A stretch of 64,000 nt of DNA from positions 49,054,351-49,118,350 of the forward strand of contig CM053162.1 of NCBI GenBank assembly GCA_028571685.1, written 5' to 3'. Below are positions 43,525 to 54,119 of the stretch, piece by piece. Below the pieces are notes generated by a model that saw nothing but the letters and a program-made list of their open reading frames with translations, made no database searches and was not told where the DNA came from. The stretch is from Heterohyrax brucei. Its lineage: Eukaryota > Chordata > Mammalia > Hyracoidea > Procaviidae. The position numbers were made by a program, and so were the translations under genes. Position 1 is the first letter of the stretch, and each line of letters begins with the position of its first letter.

Positions 43525-44405
43525 TGGACTGGGAAGAAAAAAGAGACTGGGAAATTTCTCTGGGACTTTGGATGTTCTAGTGTACTCTGTTTTTCCTGGG
43601 CCTGACTGTAAACTTTTCTTGGGCTGATAGGGAATTACTATCCAAAGATCCCTATTGTAATTAAATCCCTCTGTGGAAAACAGGTAGCGTCTCTGGTTAC
43701 ATTCTTTATCTTGGCACCATGTCACCCTTGGTAGTCAAAGGGCAGACTCAGGAGCACAATGTGGCAATGCAGAACCTTCAGGGTACTTCTCAACTGGATA
43801 ACAGTTGAGTTATGTGGTCATTAGTACTTCTAGGTCAGCAGAATTGGAGCAGAGAGATAGGAAATTTGTTGTTCTCCTGAAAATGAAATGAATGTGTTGA
43901 ATGGAGAGGAGGGTCCCTTACTGGGACCAACTCAATTGTAGATACTGTAAAACTGGACAAAACTATAAAGCTCAACTTCTGTCTCTAAGGAACTTGTATT
44001 TATGTTGGCAAGGCAAGACAAAAACTCATGAAGCAATAGGCTAGAGGAGGGAGTGTGTGATTAAGTGACAACCAAATAGTACAGACAGAAAGCTCTCTTG
44101 GGACTTGGCCTTGGAGAGATTTTGGAGACAGCCAAGTGTTGACAGGTTTGCAGTGATCTGATGCTTTTGTGAGATGCTTGCCCAGGATTAGTGACACAGT
44201 CATCACCGTAAATGTGGCAATTCCAAAAATCACATCTCAATGACTGTTTCATTTTCTCAAGTCTTAGGTCTCTGTTGGTCGAGGAAATCACTTTGGAAAC
44301 TTTTCTGTGTCACAGGATATTATTTTGTGCTTTCTAAGAAGCCATTTATCTGGAAGTTTTCATGGTTCTCAAGCTCTAGCAGACTGGTAAATTCCTGAGT
44401 GTTCA
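43525..44405. other. unique non-coding DNA
   Basis: No element identified. The minus-strand frames 43501-43725 and 44000-44291 lack family features. Confidence 0.4.
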
Positions 44406-44409
44406 AGGT

Positions 44410-44740
44410 CGGCATCTGCCTTACTGCCACTTGCCGACCACGTGACCTTGGTCTTGTAGCATGCTAAGCCACACTTTCACTTTTGAAGCAGGATAATGAT
44501 GCTATGTTTACAGAGTTGTTATGAGGAGTACAGGAAGACTATACAAGGTGCTTGGCACACAACCCGTTGCTGTCAATTCCCACTCATAGTGACTCTACAG
44601 GACAGAAGAGAATTGCTCGATAGAGTTTCCAAGGAGCACCCGGTGGATTCAAACTGCCAACCTGGTTAGCAGCTGTAGGTCTTAACCACTATGCCTCCAC
44701 GGTTTCTGGTTGGCACATTCAGGGAGTTTTAATTTAAAGC
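44410..44740 (+). mobile_element. MIR SINE split by AfroSINE
   Basis: 'GCCACTTGCCGACCACGTG', 'GAGTTGTTATGAGGAGTAC' and 'GGTGCTTGGCACA' follow the MIR order. The insertion at 44560-44707 is flanked by TTGGCACA on both sides. Confidence 0.75.
44560..44707 (-). mobile_element. AfroSINE, short form, antisense
   Basis: 'GTTGCTGTCAATTCCCACTC', 'CCAAGGAGCACCCGGTGG', 'GTCTTAACCACTATGCC'. Target duplication TTGGCACA in the MIR tail. Confidence 0.88.
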
Positions 44741-45016
44741 AGGTTTATAATAGTCTCTGATGGGACTGAAAGAGACAACTTCGAAATGAATATAAAAGTC
44801 AGTGAATGTTGGATCTATCAGAGATCAAGGTAGTCGCTTAGGCCAAATCACCATTTTGTAGATGGGGATATGGAGGCTGAGGTAAACTAAAGGATTTTTG
44901 CTCGACAAAATACAACCAAGTACCCTCTGAACTAGACTAACGGCTGTGGTCCCTGACTACCAAGATACGGCCTCCTGTGCAGGACTGGTGTAATAAGGCA
45001 CCACTAGCACAAAATA

Positions 45017-45205
45017 GCGGTTGTGACGTAGAGTCTAACTCATGGTGATCATATACACATCAGATTATCACTGTGCTTCACTGGCTAAGTTTGCAGAAGT
45101 GGACCACCCAAACTGTCCTCCCAGCCACCTCTGGGTAGAGCTGAATCTCTAAGCTGTTGGTTAGCAGCCTAGTACATTAGTCGTTTGCACTACCTGAGGA
45201 TCTCA
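45017..45205 (-). mobile_element. AfroSINE, long form, antisense, old
   Basis: 'GTAGAGTCTAACTCATGG', 'CACCTCTGGGTAGAGCTG', 'GTTGGTTAGCAGCCTAG' and 'CACTACCTGAGGATCTC'. Confidence 0.72.
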
Positions 45206-45560
45206 TACAGCAAGGCACGTAGTTCAGCGGTTCACACTTTCACTCTATCTTTGACTTCTACCGTCTTTCTCCAGTACTCATCAATACTTATTTACGTTAG
45301 GTATCAAGGGGAACTGAAAGCTAACACGGCACAGCTCTCACAGCCAAGGAATCGGCACTGCAGAGAGCTCAGCTGCCTTTGAGGTTTTAGCTTCATGGGG
45401 CTTCACAGGAGGATATGCTGACATGGGGACTGAGTCAACCAGGCACAGAAAGGGACTCAAGACAGGGGAGAGGATCCTGTTGAATTCTGAAGGCAGGCAG
45501 ATTCTTTTCCCATCCTTCTCTTAACTTTTATCAAGTTGCTGAAACCTCTTGTCTGTCTAT
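45206..45560. other. unique DNA, possible MIR trace at its end
   Basis: Mostly unassigned; 45520-45560 may be a worn MIR piece to the left of the RTE. Confidence 0.35.
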
Positions 45561-45561
45561 A

Positions 45562-46303
45562 TGATGTTGTTAGGTGCCATCGAGTTGGTTCTGACTCATA
45601 GCAACCCTATGTACAACAGAATGAAGCACTGTGCAGTCCTATATCATGCCCACAATTGTTTTTATGCTTAAGCCACTATGTCAGTCAATGTTATTGAGGG
45701 TCTTCATCTTTTCTACTGTCCCTCTACTTCACCAGGAGAGCCTGGTAGTATAATAGATAAGTGCTATGGCTGCTAACCAAAATGTTGGTAGCTCAAATCT
45801 GCCAGGTGCCTCTTGGAAACTCTATGAGGCAGTTCAACCCTCCCCTGCAGGGCCACTGTGAGTCAGAATGGACATGACAGCAACCAGTATGGTTTTTCGG
45901 CTAGCTCTACTCTGTCCTTTAGGGTTGCTATGAGTTGGCATCGACTTGATGGCAGTGGGTTCCTTTTGGTGGGTTACCAAGTATGATGCCCGCCTTGAAC
46001 GATTGCTCTCTCCTGGCAGCATGTCTGAAACATGTAAGACACAGTGTCGTCATCCTTATTTCCAAGAAGCACACTGATTGTACTTCTTCCAAGACAGGTC
46101 TGTTTGTTCTTTTGGCAGTCCGTGATATATTCAATATTTTTCTCCAACACTACAATTCAAAGGTGTCAGTTCTTTTGCTGTCTTCCTTATTCATTGTCCG
46201 GGTTTCTCATGCATGTGATATGATTGAAAATACCACAGTTTGGGTCAGGTGCACTTTAGTCTTCCAAGTGACATCTTTGCTTTTCAACACTTTAAAGAGG
46301 TGT
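45562..46303 (-). mobile_element. RTE 3' fragment with nested AfroSINE
   Basis: Starts 'GTTGTTAGGTGCCATCGAG' and follows the RTE 3' order ('CACAATTGTTTTTATGC', 'CATGTCTGAAACATGTAAG', 'TTCAATATTTTTCTCCAAC') to about 46303, where it is truncated. An AfroSINE unit interrupts it at 45737-45970. The two halves join in register around 'CTTCACC' / 'TACCAAGTATGATG'. Confidence 0.88.
45737..45970 (+). mobile_element. AfroSINE with extra 3' half
   Basis: A full short AfroSINE (45737-45900, 'GAGAGCCTGGTAGTATAATA' start) is followed by a second copy of the 3' half only ('AGCTCTACTCTGTCCTTTAG' to 'GATGGCAGTGGG'). This is a full-plus-half composite, comparable to the pair at 12716-12920. Confidence 0.82.
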
Positions 46304-46304
46304 A

Positions 46305-46395
46305 TAAAATCAGAGTCATCACACTTTCTGCAGTTGCTGTATAGCTAAATGAGGAACTAGTACAGTGCTTGGCACCTAACAAACTTTCAGAGAGC
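46305..46395 (+). mobile_element. MIR SINE 3' fragment
   Basis: 'CTAAATGAGGAACTAGTAC' then 'AGTGCTTGGCACCTAAC' resembles the MIR 3' end. Confidence 0.5.
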
Positions 46396-46399
46396 GTTA

Positions 46400-48040
46400 T
46401 CCACGTGTGTACAGTGAAAGACACTGACGGCAGCGTGTGTGAAAGACAATAGAAAGGTAACCCTGGAATCGCAGAATCAGAGGGAAGTTCGTCTAATATT
46501 AAGTTAGTGATTTTATCTCAACCCTGACAACAGTGACATCTTTCCTTCTAAGGAGCACATGATATGGTATTGCACCAGTCATAAGAGTTAGATACTAATT
46601 CTTTTTCTTAAAGAATAAGCTTGCCTGCCTCTCTTGACACCTCACAAGGGTGGTATAAATCAAAAACCAGGAGACCACCTAAGAATGTCAAAAATGGTGA
46701 ATCTGGATTTTTTTTTTTGGCCATGGCACTATTTCCCAAACCAGTTTTTGATTGGCAGCGTCATCTGGGCACACAAACTCTCCCTCTTTCTTGCAGCTCT
46801 ATTTCAGATCCGCTTTTCATCAGCTCCTTTATTGCACATTCTTCTCAGACTGGCTTTCCATGTAATAATAATACCTACTATTTCCTTTACAGTGATTTAT
46901 GGCTTTATTAAAGCTCAGAGATTTCTGTTTAGATTTCCTATCTGTTGACTTGGGTCACTTTTGTATAATTTAATTATTGTCAGAGGTTTTGGGAAAAAAA
47001 AATAGGTAGGGTAACCTGAATTCAATTAATGCACTGTTTGCATATTTCACATCATAACTAGTGATGCTCAATAAATTACATCTTAATACTAATCCCGTGG
47101 CACCCTTCATAACAGTTTCTGGTATTTAAATTCCACCCATTGATCAAATCCTCATCAATGACACTTAATGGCTACATTCTTCCCCAAGTGCTTTCTGACC
47201 AGTTGATGCTTTTTTTAAAAAAGAAATTTTCTTATATGAAGTTACATTCAAATCTTTTGAAGTTGACCAATAAAGATGGAAAGTGACCCAATTTTTTTCT
47301 TTTTTGGAGGTTTTATTAGAGTACAACTACCAAGAGTCCAGGAGTTTAGGAACCAATTTATATTCCTCCTGGCTCCTATTTGCAAATCTACATAAAGATT
47401 TCTATGGGTTAGGTCAGAATCGGTGGGCTGTTTCTTTAGAGCGTCAGAATCAAAGTCACCCTTTAAGAAAGTATTTCCATTTTATTTTCATCAAAGAGTT
47501 AAAAAGCCAAAGCTTTTTAGCATCTCGTTTCACTTACACACATAGCCCATTATAACCTGCGTAAACAAGGATGACAAGTTGAGATTAATGAGAGTCCCCA
47601 AGTGACAGAACAATTTAATTGTCAGAAATCATAGGAGGTGAACTTTGCCAGTGTATTTATATAAGACAGCCATAGTCTTAAAAACTTTCCTAACTGATTA
47701 CAACCAATAGGTAATAACTTGGAAAGTGAGTTTTGTGATATACAAGTAACAAATGACTCATAACAGTTAATTGAGGTGTTAAGATGTATAGAGAAGGATA
47801 TTAGATTGACTAGATAAATGATTCATAATGCAAGGCAAATAATTGGAGAGTTCATACTCTTAAGTAGACTAGAGCTCAGAAGCAACTTGGAAAATACATC
47901 AAATAAAGGAAATCGTGTTTGCTAAATGAGCTCCTAGCTAATGGGGTATCACAGCTATGTTTCCTCCAGGCTCCACTGATCTTTGCTTTCAGGCACAGTA
48001 GTCCTCTCACAGATTCTTCTAAGCCATAGGCTTTATAGGG
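46400..48040. other. long unique stretch
   Basis: About 1.6 kb without a recognised transposon. Short overlapping frames at 46621-46948 and 47283-47555 are not supported as exons. AT-rich. Confidence 0.45.
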
Positions 48041-48041
48041 C

Positions 48042-48043
<2 letters not shown>

Positions 48044-48074
<31 letters not shown>
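48044..48074. repeat. (GT)15 microsatellite
   Basis: Uninterrupted GT dinucleotides from 48044 to 48074. Confidence 0.97.
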
Positions 48075-48075
<1 letters not shown>

Positions 48076-48079
48076 TTAA

Positions 48080-48435
48080 AGTTCTTTAGATATGAGGGAA
48101 CAAGGGAGGGGAACATGGAGGTAGGTGTAGCGGCCAGACACACACAGAGGGCAGAATGCATTTTGACTGAGCTAATAAAGTGCTGCCTGGACCTGGTCCT
48201 GCCTTTCAAGGATGCAGTTTTGATTGGCCATGGAGCCAGATTTGGAGATCTAGAACACTGGTTTTAGCATTTTCTCAGTCCCCTCCATGCTGTGAGCTGA
48301 CTTCATGAGCTGCTACGTGTTTGGTGCAACTTTGAGGAGTCCTCGGCTCCTGAACAGAGAGTCAAATCCAAGCTAGGTTGTTCCCCACCGCAAATCCCAT
48401 CTGGTTAGTACCTTGTCACTTAAGAGTATCTTACC
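48080..48435. other. unique non-coding DNA
   Basis: Nothing recognised. Confidence 0.4.
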
Positions 48436-48437
48436 AC

Positions 48438-48545
48438 CCCGAACCAAACCCCCTGCCAAAGAGTCGATTCTGAATCACAGCGATCCTATAGCACAGAGTA
48501 GAGCAGTTCCATAGGGTTAGCAAGAAGTGCCTGGTGGATTCAAGT
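48438..48545 (-). mobile_element. AfroSINE, antisense, truncated
   Basis: 'AAAGAGTCGATTCTGAATC', 'GAAGTGCCTGGTGGATTC'. The tRNA-like head (right side) is missing. Confidence 0.82.
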
Positions 48546-48854
48546 ATCTTAGACAGACTCAATTCACAGCTGGCGGGGAGAAAAACAAGTCACTGCTGAC
48601 GCAAAATGCGGCAGAGATACCAAAACGGAACGTGTGAGGTCACTGGGTGCCGGGGAGAGGGAGACAGAAAGACATTGAGAAAGCTAAGGGAAAATGTTGA
48701 AATTCACAATTTTGCTAGTGGCTATTGATGCCTATACATTCTGGTCACAAGTGAACCACATGCCCAGTGCTTTTTCATTCACTAAAACGAAAAAGCAGGA
48801 AGAGAAGGACAGACATGAGCACAGGAAAAGGGAAAGGAGGTGAAGGGAGATATT
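48546..48854. other. unique spacer
   Basis: Purine-rich sequence, no element recognised. Confidence 0.4.
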
Positions 48855-48855
48855 A

Positions 48856-49022
48856 AAACCAAAGGGAACCCATTGCCATCAGGTCAATTTCAATTCATAA
48901 CAACCCTATAGGACAGAGTAGAACTGTCCTGTAGAGTTTCCAAGGAGTGCCTGGTAGACCTGAACTTCTGACCTTTTAGTCAGCATCTGTAGCTCTTAAC
49001 TATTACACCACCACAGTTTCCA
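48856..49022 (-). mobile_element. AfroSINE, short form, antisense
   Basis: 'CCATTGCCATCAGGTCAATT', 'CCAAGGAGTGCCTGGTAG', 'TACACCACCACAGTTTCC'. Full length. Confidence 0.9.
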
Positions 49023-49099
49023 AGGGATAGGTGGAGGGGGAAGGGAGGAAAACTTAATTAATTAATTAAAGAGAGAGAGGAAACAGAGAGGGACAACTT

Positions 49100-49242
49100 G
49101 TAACTAAATAATTTACTAAGTATATTAGCAATTAAGAATGTGAGTTCTAGAGCTACTGCTGTGTAATTGTGATTATGGACAGGTCACTAAAGCTGTGGCT
49201 CAGTTTTCTTATCTATAAAATGGGGACAAGACAGATTTTCTC
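49100..49242 (+). mobile_element. MIR SINE, left part
   Basis: 'GTGAGTTCTAGAGCTACTGC' and 'TTATCTATAAAATGGGGAC' match MIR. The 3' part resumes at 49735. Confidence 0.8.
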
Positions 49243-49734
49243 TTATGTTTTTGTTGTTAGGTGCTGATAAGTCGGTTTGACTCGTAGTAACCCTATATGC
49301 AACGGAAGGAAACCCTGCCTGCTATTGCGCCATGCCCACAATTGTCTTTATGCTTAAGCTTATCGTTGCAGTCACTGTGCCAGTCCATCTGGTTGAGGCT
49401 CCTTCTCTTTCTCGTTGGCTCTCCACTCTGCCAAGCGTGATGTCCTTCTCCAGGAACTGATGCTTCCGGACAACATGTCCACAGTACGTAAGATGTGGTC
49501 TCGCCATCTTTGCTTCAAGCGGACACTCTGGTTGTTACTTCTTCTGGAACAGATCTGTTTGCTCTTTTGGCAGTCCATGGTACATTCAATGTTCCTCCCC
49601 AACACAACAATTCAAAGGCATCAATCCTTCTTCTGCCTTCCTTGTTCGCTGCCCAGCTTTTACATGCATATGATGCAATTGGAAATACCATGGCTTGTGT
49701 CAGGTGCACTTTAGTCTTCAAGGTGACATCTTTG
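49243..49734 (-). mobile_element. RTE 3' fragment inserted in MIR
   Basis: 'GTTGTTAGGTGCTGATAAG' at its start is the RTE tail. 'CGGACAACATGTCCACAG', 'CAGTCCATGGTACATTC' and 'GTCTTCAAGGTGACATC' follow in order. The frames 49322-49507 and 49515-49784 are the corresponding RTE C-terminal remnants (MARPHLTYCGHVVRKHQFLE). 5'-truncated, about 490 bp. Confidence 0.9.
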
Positions 49735-49800
49735 AATATTAAATGAGTTAATACAAACAATATTCTTGGAAGGGTTCCCGGCACAAAGTACTCAATGAAG
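49735..49800 (+). mobile_element. MIR SINE, right part
   Basis: 'ATTAAATGAGTTAATACAAA' and 'GGCACAAAGTACTCAATGAA' complete the MIR whose left part is at 49100-49242. Confidence 0.78.
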
Positions 49801-49909
49801 ATTAGTTATTATTTTTCTTAAACGTTTATTTTTTTTCATACATGCCATGTAGTGGTACTTAACCTTTGTCAGGTGAAGTGAGTTGATCAAGAATACAACA
49901 ATTTAAATT

Positions 49910-50215
49910 CTCTTTTTTACCCAAGGTTTCATCTCCTTCACGTCTTTGCTTAAATGTCAGTTACCTGCTTAGTGGGGCTCACTCAACCTGCTCTTGTCTC
50001 TGATTCCTCATGTCCAATCTCTTTGGCCTAGTCAACTTTTTCTTTTCTTTGGTGAGTGCCATGTTAAAATACAGGGTAATTCACTTATTATCTCTGTTGA
50101 CTACCTTCCTGCTTCACCCTCAGTGATAACGTAAGCTCCAAGAAAGACTTTTTCACTGGTTATTCAGATGCCCAGAAGACACAGTATCTGTTCTACAAGG
50201 ATATGTAAGTGAATG
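49910..50215 (+). mobile_element. L2 LINE 3' end
   Basis: 'CTTCACGTCTTTGCTTAAAT', 'GATAACGTAAGCTCCAAG' and the final 'GTAAGTGAATGGATAATG' fit the L2 3' end. Confidence 0.65.
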
Positions 50216-50420
50216 GATAATGAACTGCTTGTCGAAGGAATAGAGTGTAACCTATTTTTCTTTTGACAGTTTAGTATTTGTGATGAAGTTTAAGAAATGC
50301 TTTTGACAGATACATTCTCACTATTTTGGAATTAGTAACAATCAGCCATGAACTTGTATAGTTTTAAGCTGTCTTCATTTTACAAAGTGTTCTGCCTTTC
50401 AAACTTCACCTAAAAATGTA

Positions 50421-50539
50421 ATATGTGTGTGTATACATATATGTATGTATATGTATACACACATATATACACATGTATATATGTATATGTATACACACAC
50501 ATATACACATATATATGTATACACACACATACATATACA
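50421..50539. repeat. 119-bp alternating purine/pyrimidine tract
   Basis: Every base from 50421 to 50539 alternates purine and pyrimidine, made only of TA, TG and CA steps. Three imperfect units of about 33 bp (TATATGTATACACACA...) can be seen near 50450, 50483 and 50512. The four overlapping open frames here are composition artefacts. Confidence 0.95.
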
Positions 50540-50544
50540 ATTTT

Positions 50545-51210
50545 TGGTGACAATGTACACAACAAAGCAAACACTTATTCGACAATTTCTGCTGATACAA
50601 ATCAATGGCATTGGTTACATTCTTCACTTTGTGTTATCTTTCTTGCTATCTCTACTCATATTTTTTCAACGTCATTAAGTTTTACTCTCTAGGTACCTGA
50701 AAGTTATCAGCCATACTTTAGAGTTACTGTTGTCATTTTGTTTTCCTACAGACAATTCTTTAAACCTGTGAAATATTCAAGGCCAACATTCTTTGTCAAT
50801 TGAGCTAAATTGTTGTTTTGTCTACAGATGCCTTTATGAGGTAGTTTCACTTCAAGGATTAAAGATGATCTCAGTACAATAAATATGGAGGCTGCCACAG
50901 CCTCAGTGGATACATTAAATCTGGTTTTCCATAGGAATTTGATATTCTGTTCCACATTTTTCCTCCTTTTGATCAGGATCCACCCCTTGGATCCTTTATT
51001 AAAAATTTCAGTAATAGTAGCCAAGCATCATCCACGTCTTCTGGTCTCCTACCAAAAGTGGTAGCCATTCCTGGAGGTAATGAGTCCTGCAGATCATTTC
51101 TATTTCATATTCATGGGTCTTCTTTTTTCTTCTGCTGCTCCTGGTGAATAAAAACCAATTGTAGCTTGGGTGGGTAACCATTCACAAGCTTTTCAAGTTT
51201 TAAATAAAGT
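50545..51210 (-). mobile_element. L1 3' UTR, antisense
   Basis: 'GGCATTGGTTACATTCTTC', 'TTCCATAGGAATTTGATATT', 'CTGGTCTCCTACCAAAAGTG' and 'TTCACAAGCTTTTCAAGTTT' match the antisense 3' UTR of an afrotherian L1 lineage, different from the lineage at 31.7 kb. I rely on memory of this tail. Confidence 0.6.
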
Positions 51211-51221
51211 AAAACATATGC

Positions 51222-51265
51222 CAAGCCAAGCCAAGTGCTGTCGAATCGGATCCGACTCATGTATA
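51222..51265 (-). mobile_element. AfroSINE tail fragment
   Basis: 'CCAAGCCAAGTGCTGTCGAA' then 'TCGGATCCGACTCATG' is the antisense 3' end only, cut off by a TA run. Confidence 0.75.
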
Positions 51266-51279
51266 TATATATAGTGATT

Positions 51280-52605
51280 CTTAAGTTTTGGTAGTGGTCA
51301 GACCCAAAGAGAGCGTAATAACATTTTCATCTCTTCAACCCATTTCACAGATGAGGCAGTCAAAGCACTAAGCTGGTGGCTGGGTGGTGTGCTTAATTTT
51401 GTTCTACTTACAAGTGGTGGGATTTAGAGGACACACTTGGCTGCAGACCTCCACCTCTCAGCACATTCTCGCTGCGCCCTGCCACACTGCCCTCACCAAC
51501 TTGGCTTGTGTGTTGTGCATGCCATTCTCTTAGTGACCATAGCGAGGTCTACCTTTTAAATGTCATGAAGGTCTTTCCTTCGTCTTGTTTTCTTACATCA
51601 TCTCCAAGACAAATGCTGTGGCTCAAGTGGACACAGTGGTGAAAGCTCGTGCTGTGACATCCTGCTCAAGTCTACACGTTTGCTTGATGAGCCTGGAGCA
51701 GCCCTTTTTAACTGCTTCTTCTGTGCAGCCTTGAAAAAATAACCCAGTTAGCATTCCCTGAGCCCCAGTCTATGATTTCATTGGGAAACTATGCATAAGA
51801 TACTTAGGAAATAAATATACACAAGAAATTACAACTCTGTTTGAATGACCCTCTACCTTGGAATGTCTAGAACTGTGAGAATTATAAGGCCAAGAACTAT
51901 GTCCAGGCCTGCTGGCTCGAAAACTTACTATTCCTTATATGGAGCCTGCAGAGACAGAGAAGCTGAAGTTGTATAAACTAAATAGGGATTGTTTTCCTCC
52001 TTGGTCATTTACATGCCACATCCTTGACCTATTTCATTTAGTGTTTCCTTTAAGTTACTCTGCCTTGAAAGTTCGCTGTTTTCTTGATGCTTTTCCAACA
52101 GCCATTTTCAGAACTGGGGTGTTACATGGGCTTTGATTGCATCTCAGAGATTCAGAAGTGGATGGGGTCTAGGAAATGTTGAGGCGTAAGTGCGGTGGTG
52201 TAACTTGATTAGTAGAAACTTAGACCTGCTGATAATGTGGGGATCTGGTGAGAGGACCCCAGTACAGTGTAGTCTTTACTGTGGGAAATTGTAACATGCA
52301 CATGTGCAGAAATGTTTAGTCTGGTTTTCAGTAAGGAAGAAGGGCAAGTGGATTCAGAAAAGTACTTGCAGGACAGTAGACATTTTACTCTATTTCCTTT
52401 CATAATAGAGAAACTGGAGCAACAAGCTGTGAAGCTAAAGCTAAAAATAGATATTCTATTTTGTAAATAGGGGTAATTTTTTCTCTTACACAATGTGGAA
52501 CAGGGGATATTTTGCAATCTCACTTTGTGTGGAATGTTTTGAAGGAAGCAGTTCAGAACGCTGACAGAGTGTATTTGAAAAGGTAACATTTACATGTATG
52601 CTTGC
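51280..52605. other. unique non-coding DNA
   Basis: No element identified; a weak MIR trace may lie at 51340-51450 ('CATTTCACAGATGAGGCAG'). The 126-codon minus-strand frame at 52209-52589 shows no family features. Confidence 0.4.
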
Positions 52606-52609
52606 CTGC

Positions 52610-52810
52610 AGTTCTGAAGTCTGCCTAGGTTCAGAGTGCCCCTGTACCTTTAGCTGGGATGAGGTCCTTATCCTCTCTAAGCTTCAGTATTCTCATCTAA
52701 AAAATGGGCATAAAAAAACAGTTCCTTACTATAGGATCATGGTGAGTTTAACAATTTAAAGAATGGTACATGCAAATCCTGTAAATGTAGCATGTTTGGT
52801 AAATAGAAGC
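52610..52810 (+). mobile_element. MIR SINE
   Basis: 'TCCTTATCCTCTCTAAGC', 'CTCATCTAAAAAATGGGC', 'GGATCATGGTGAGTTTAAC' and 'GGTACATGCAAATCCTGTAA'. Confidence 0.75.
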
Positions 52811-53014
52811 AGTTTTTATTCTTACTGTCCATTTTCAACAAATGAATAAACTTTAAAAAAGTAGAAAGTTGATCATAAAAAAGGCTTCACACATATTAAA
52901 AATGGACCTTATTGAACATCCACTTAAATTTGAACTTAATTGCTTTGTTTTTAAGGTTTCTTCTCTTTTCTTACACTTTAGGTCTGGGTCTTCTAGAGAC
53001 GACTGACAGCCAAA

Positions 53015-53218
53015 TAATCCAGAACAATTGATCGCTGTAGAATTGATTCTAATGAGTGTGGCAGAGTAAAACTGCAGTCTGTTGTGCTCTCAATGGCAGA
53101 CTTTTCAGAAGTAGAAGACTGGAGACCTTCTTCTAAGTTGCCTGTGATTGAACTTGAACCTGTTACTTTTAAGTTAGTAGCTGAGATTTTTAATTGTTAA
53201 CCCTGGCACCACCCAGAG
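53015..53218 (-). mobile_element. AfroSINE, long form, antisense
   Basis: 'CTGTAGAATTGATTCTAATG', 'TGTGGCAGAGTAAAACTGC', 'ACCTTCTTCTAAGTTGCC', 'GCACCACCCAGAGGC'. Old and diverged. Confidence 0.75.
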
Positions 53219-53688
53219 GCTGCAAATAATCCAAAGAAAGTGCAAATTTTTCCCTGGCTTTTGGCAATTTTTAGGTAGAAACTTGTCTTTCTTAAATATT
53301 TGCACTGTGACCTTAAACTTGTCTCTCATTTAGTTGCCTAGGTATGTAGATTGGTGTGTTGCTTGACCTGGAGACGGAAAGAAAGAAAAAAGTGCAACAA
53401 ATAAAATAGTCTGCTTTTCCCCTGAGCCTAGATGTTGACACATCCTCCTACTGCTTTTCTGTGAAGGCAGTTTCTTTCCCGGTGCTGGGTGACCCAACAG
53501 CTGAAGTTGCTTGCAGAGAGCTGGAAAATGAGTGGAGACTTCCCCACCCCTTCGCAAATGAAAAACTCTTGTGAGCTTATTAGAATGCTGAAATGAGAAA
53601 TCTTAGAAAAGAGATGTCTAGTTTTACTTTATTTTCAGTGCAAGATGAGGAGGTGCTATTGTAACTTTTTAATGCTTAGTGTCTACAA
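53219..53688. other. unique non-coding DNA
   Basis: Nothing recognised. Confidence 0.4.
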
Positions 53689-53689
53689 G

Positions 53690-53905
53690 CCCCCCCCAAA
53701 TCCATTGCTATGCAGTCGATTCTGACTCATGATGACCCCATATATGTTAGAGTAGAACTGTACTCCCTAGAACTTTCAGTGGCTCTTATCATTCTGAAGT
53801 AGATCGCCAGGCTTTTCTTCCAGGGTGCTTCTGAGTGAGTTCCAACTGCTAAATTTCTGGTTTGTGGTCTAGCACTTAAATATCCCCTCTACCCAGGATC
53901 TCTGT
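53690..53905 (-). mobile_element. AfroSINE, long form, antisense
   Basis: 'CAGTCGATTCTGACTCATG', 'GTTAGAGTAGAACTGTACTC', 'AAGTAGATCGCCAGGC', 'TACCCAGGATCTC'. Confidence 0.85.
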
Positions 53906-53964
53906 AATTAATTAGTCCACTTTTAAAGCCTTCTGTGTCTTTTCTCAGCAAAATGAACACATAT

Positions 53965-54118
53965 TTAACATAGTGGTTAAGTACTACGCTGCTTACCAAA
54001 AGGTTGCCAGTTCAAATCTGCCAGGCACCCCTTAGAAGCTCTGTGGGACAGTTCTACCCTGTTTATAGGGTTGCTATGAGTTAGATTCCACTTGATGTCA
54101 CTGTTTTTTTGGTTTTTA
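53965..54118 (+). mobile_element. AfroSINE, short form
   Basis: 'TAGTGGTTAAGTACTACGC', 'GCCAGTTCAAATCTGCCAGG', 'ACAGTTCTACCCTGTTTATA' and a tail of T and GGTTTTT. Confidence 0.9.
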
Positions 54119-54119
54119 T

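Noticed and set aside
50399-50692. Four open frames rich in Tyr, Ile, Thr and His
   Set aside because: Translation of the alternating TA/TG/CA tract.
52209-52589. 126-codon minus-strand frame
   Set aside because: No motif, no conserved start context and no neighbouring exon-like signal.
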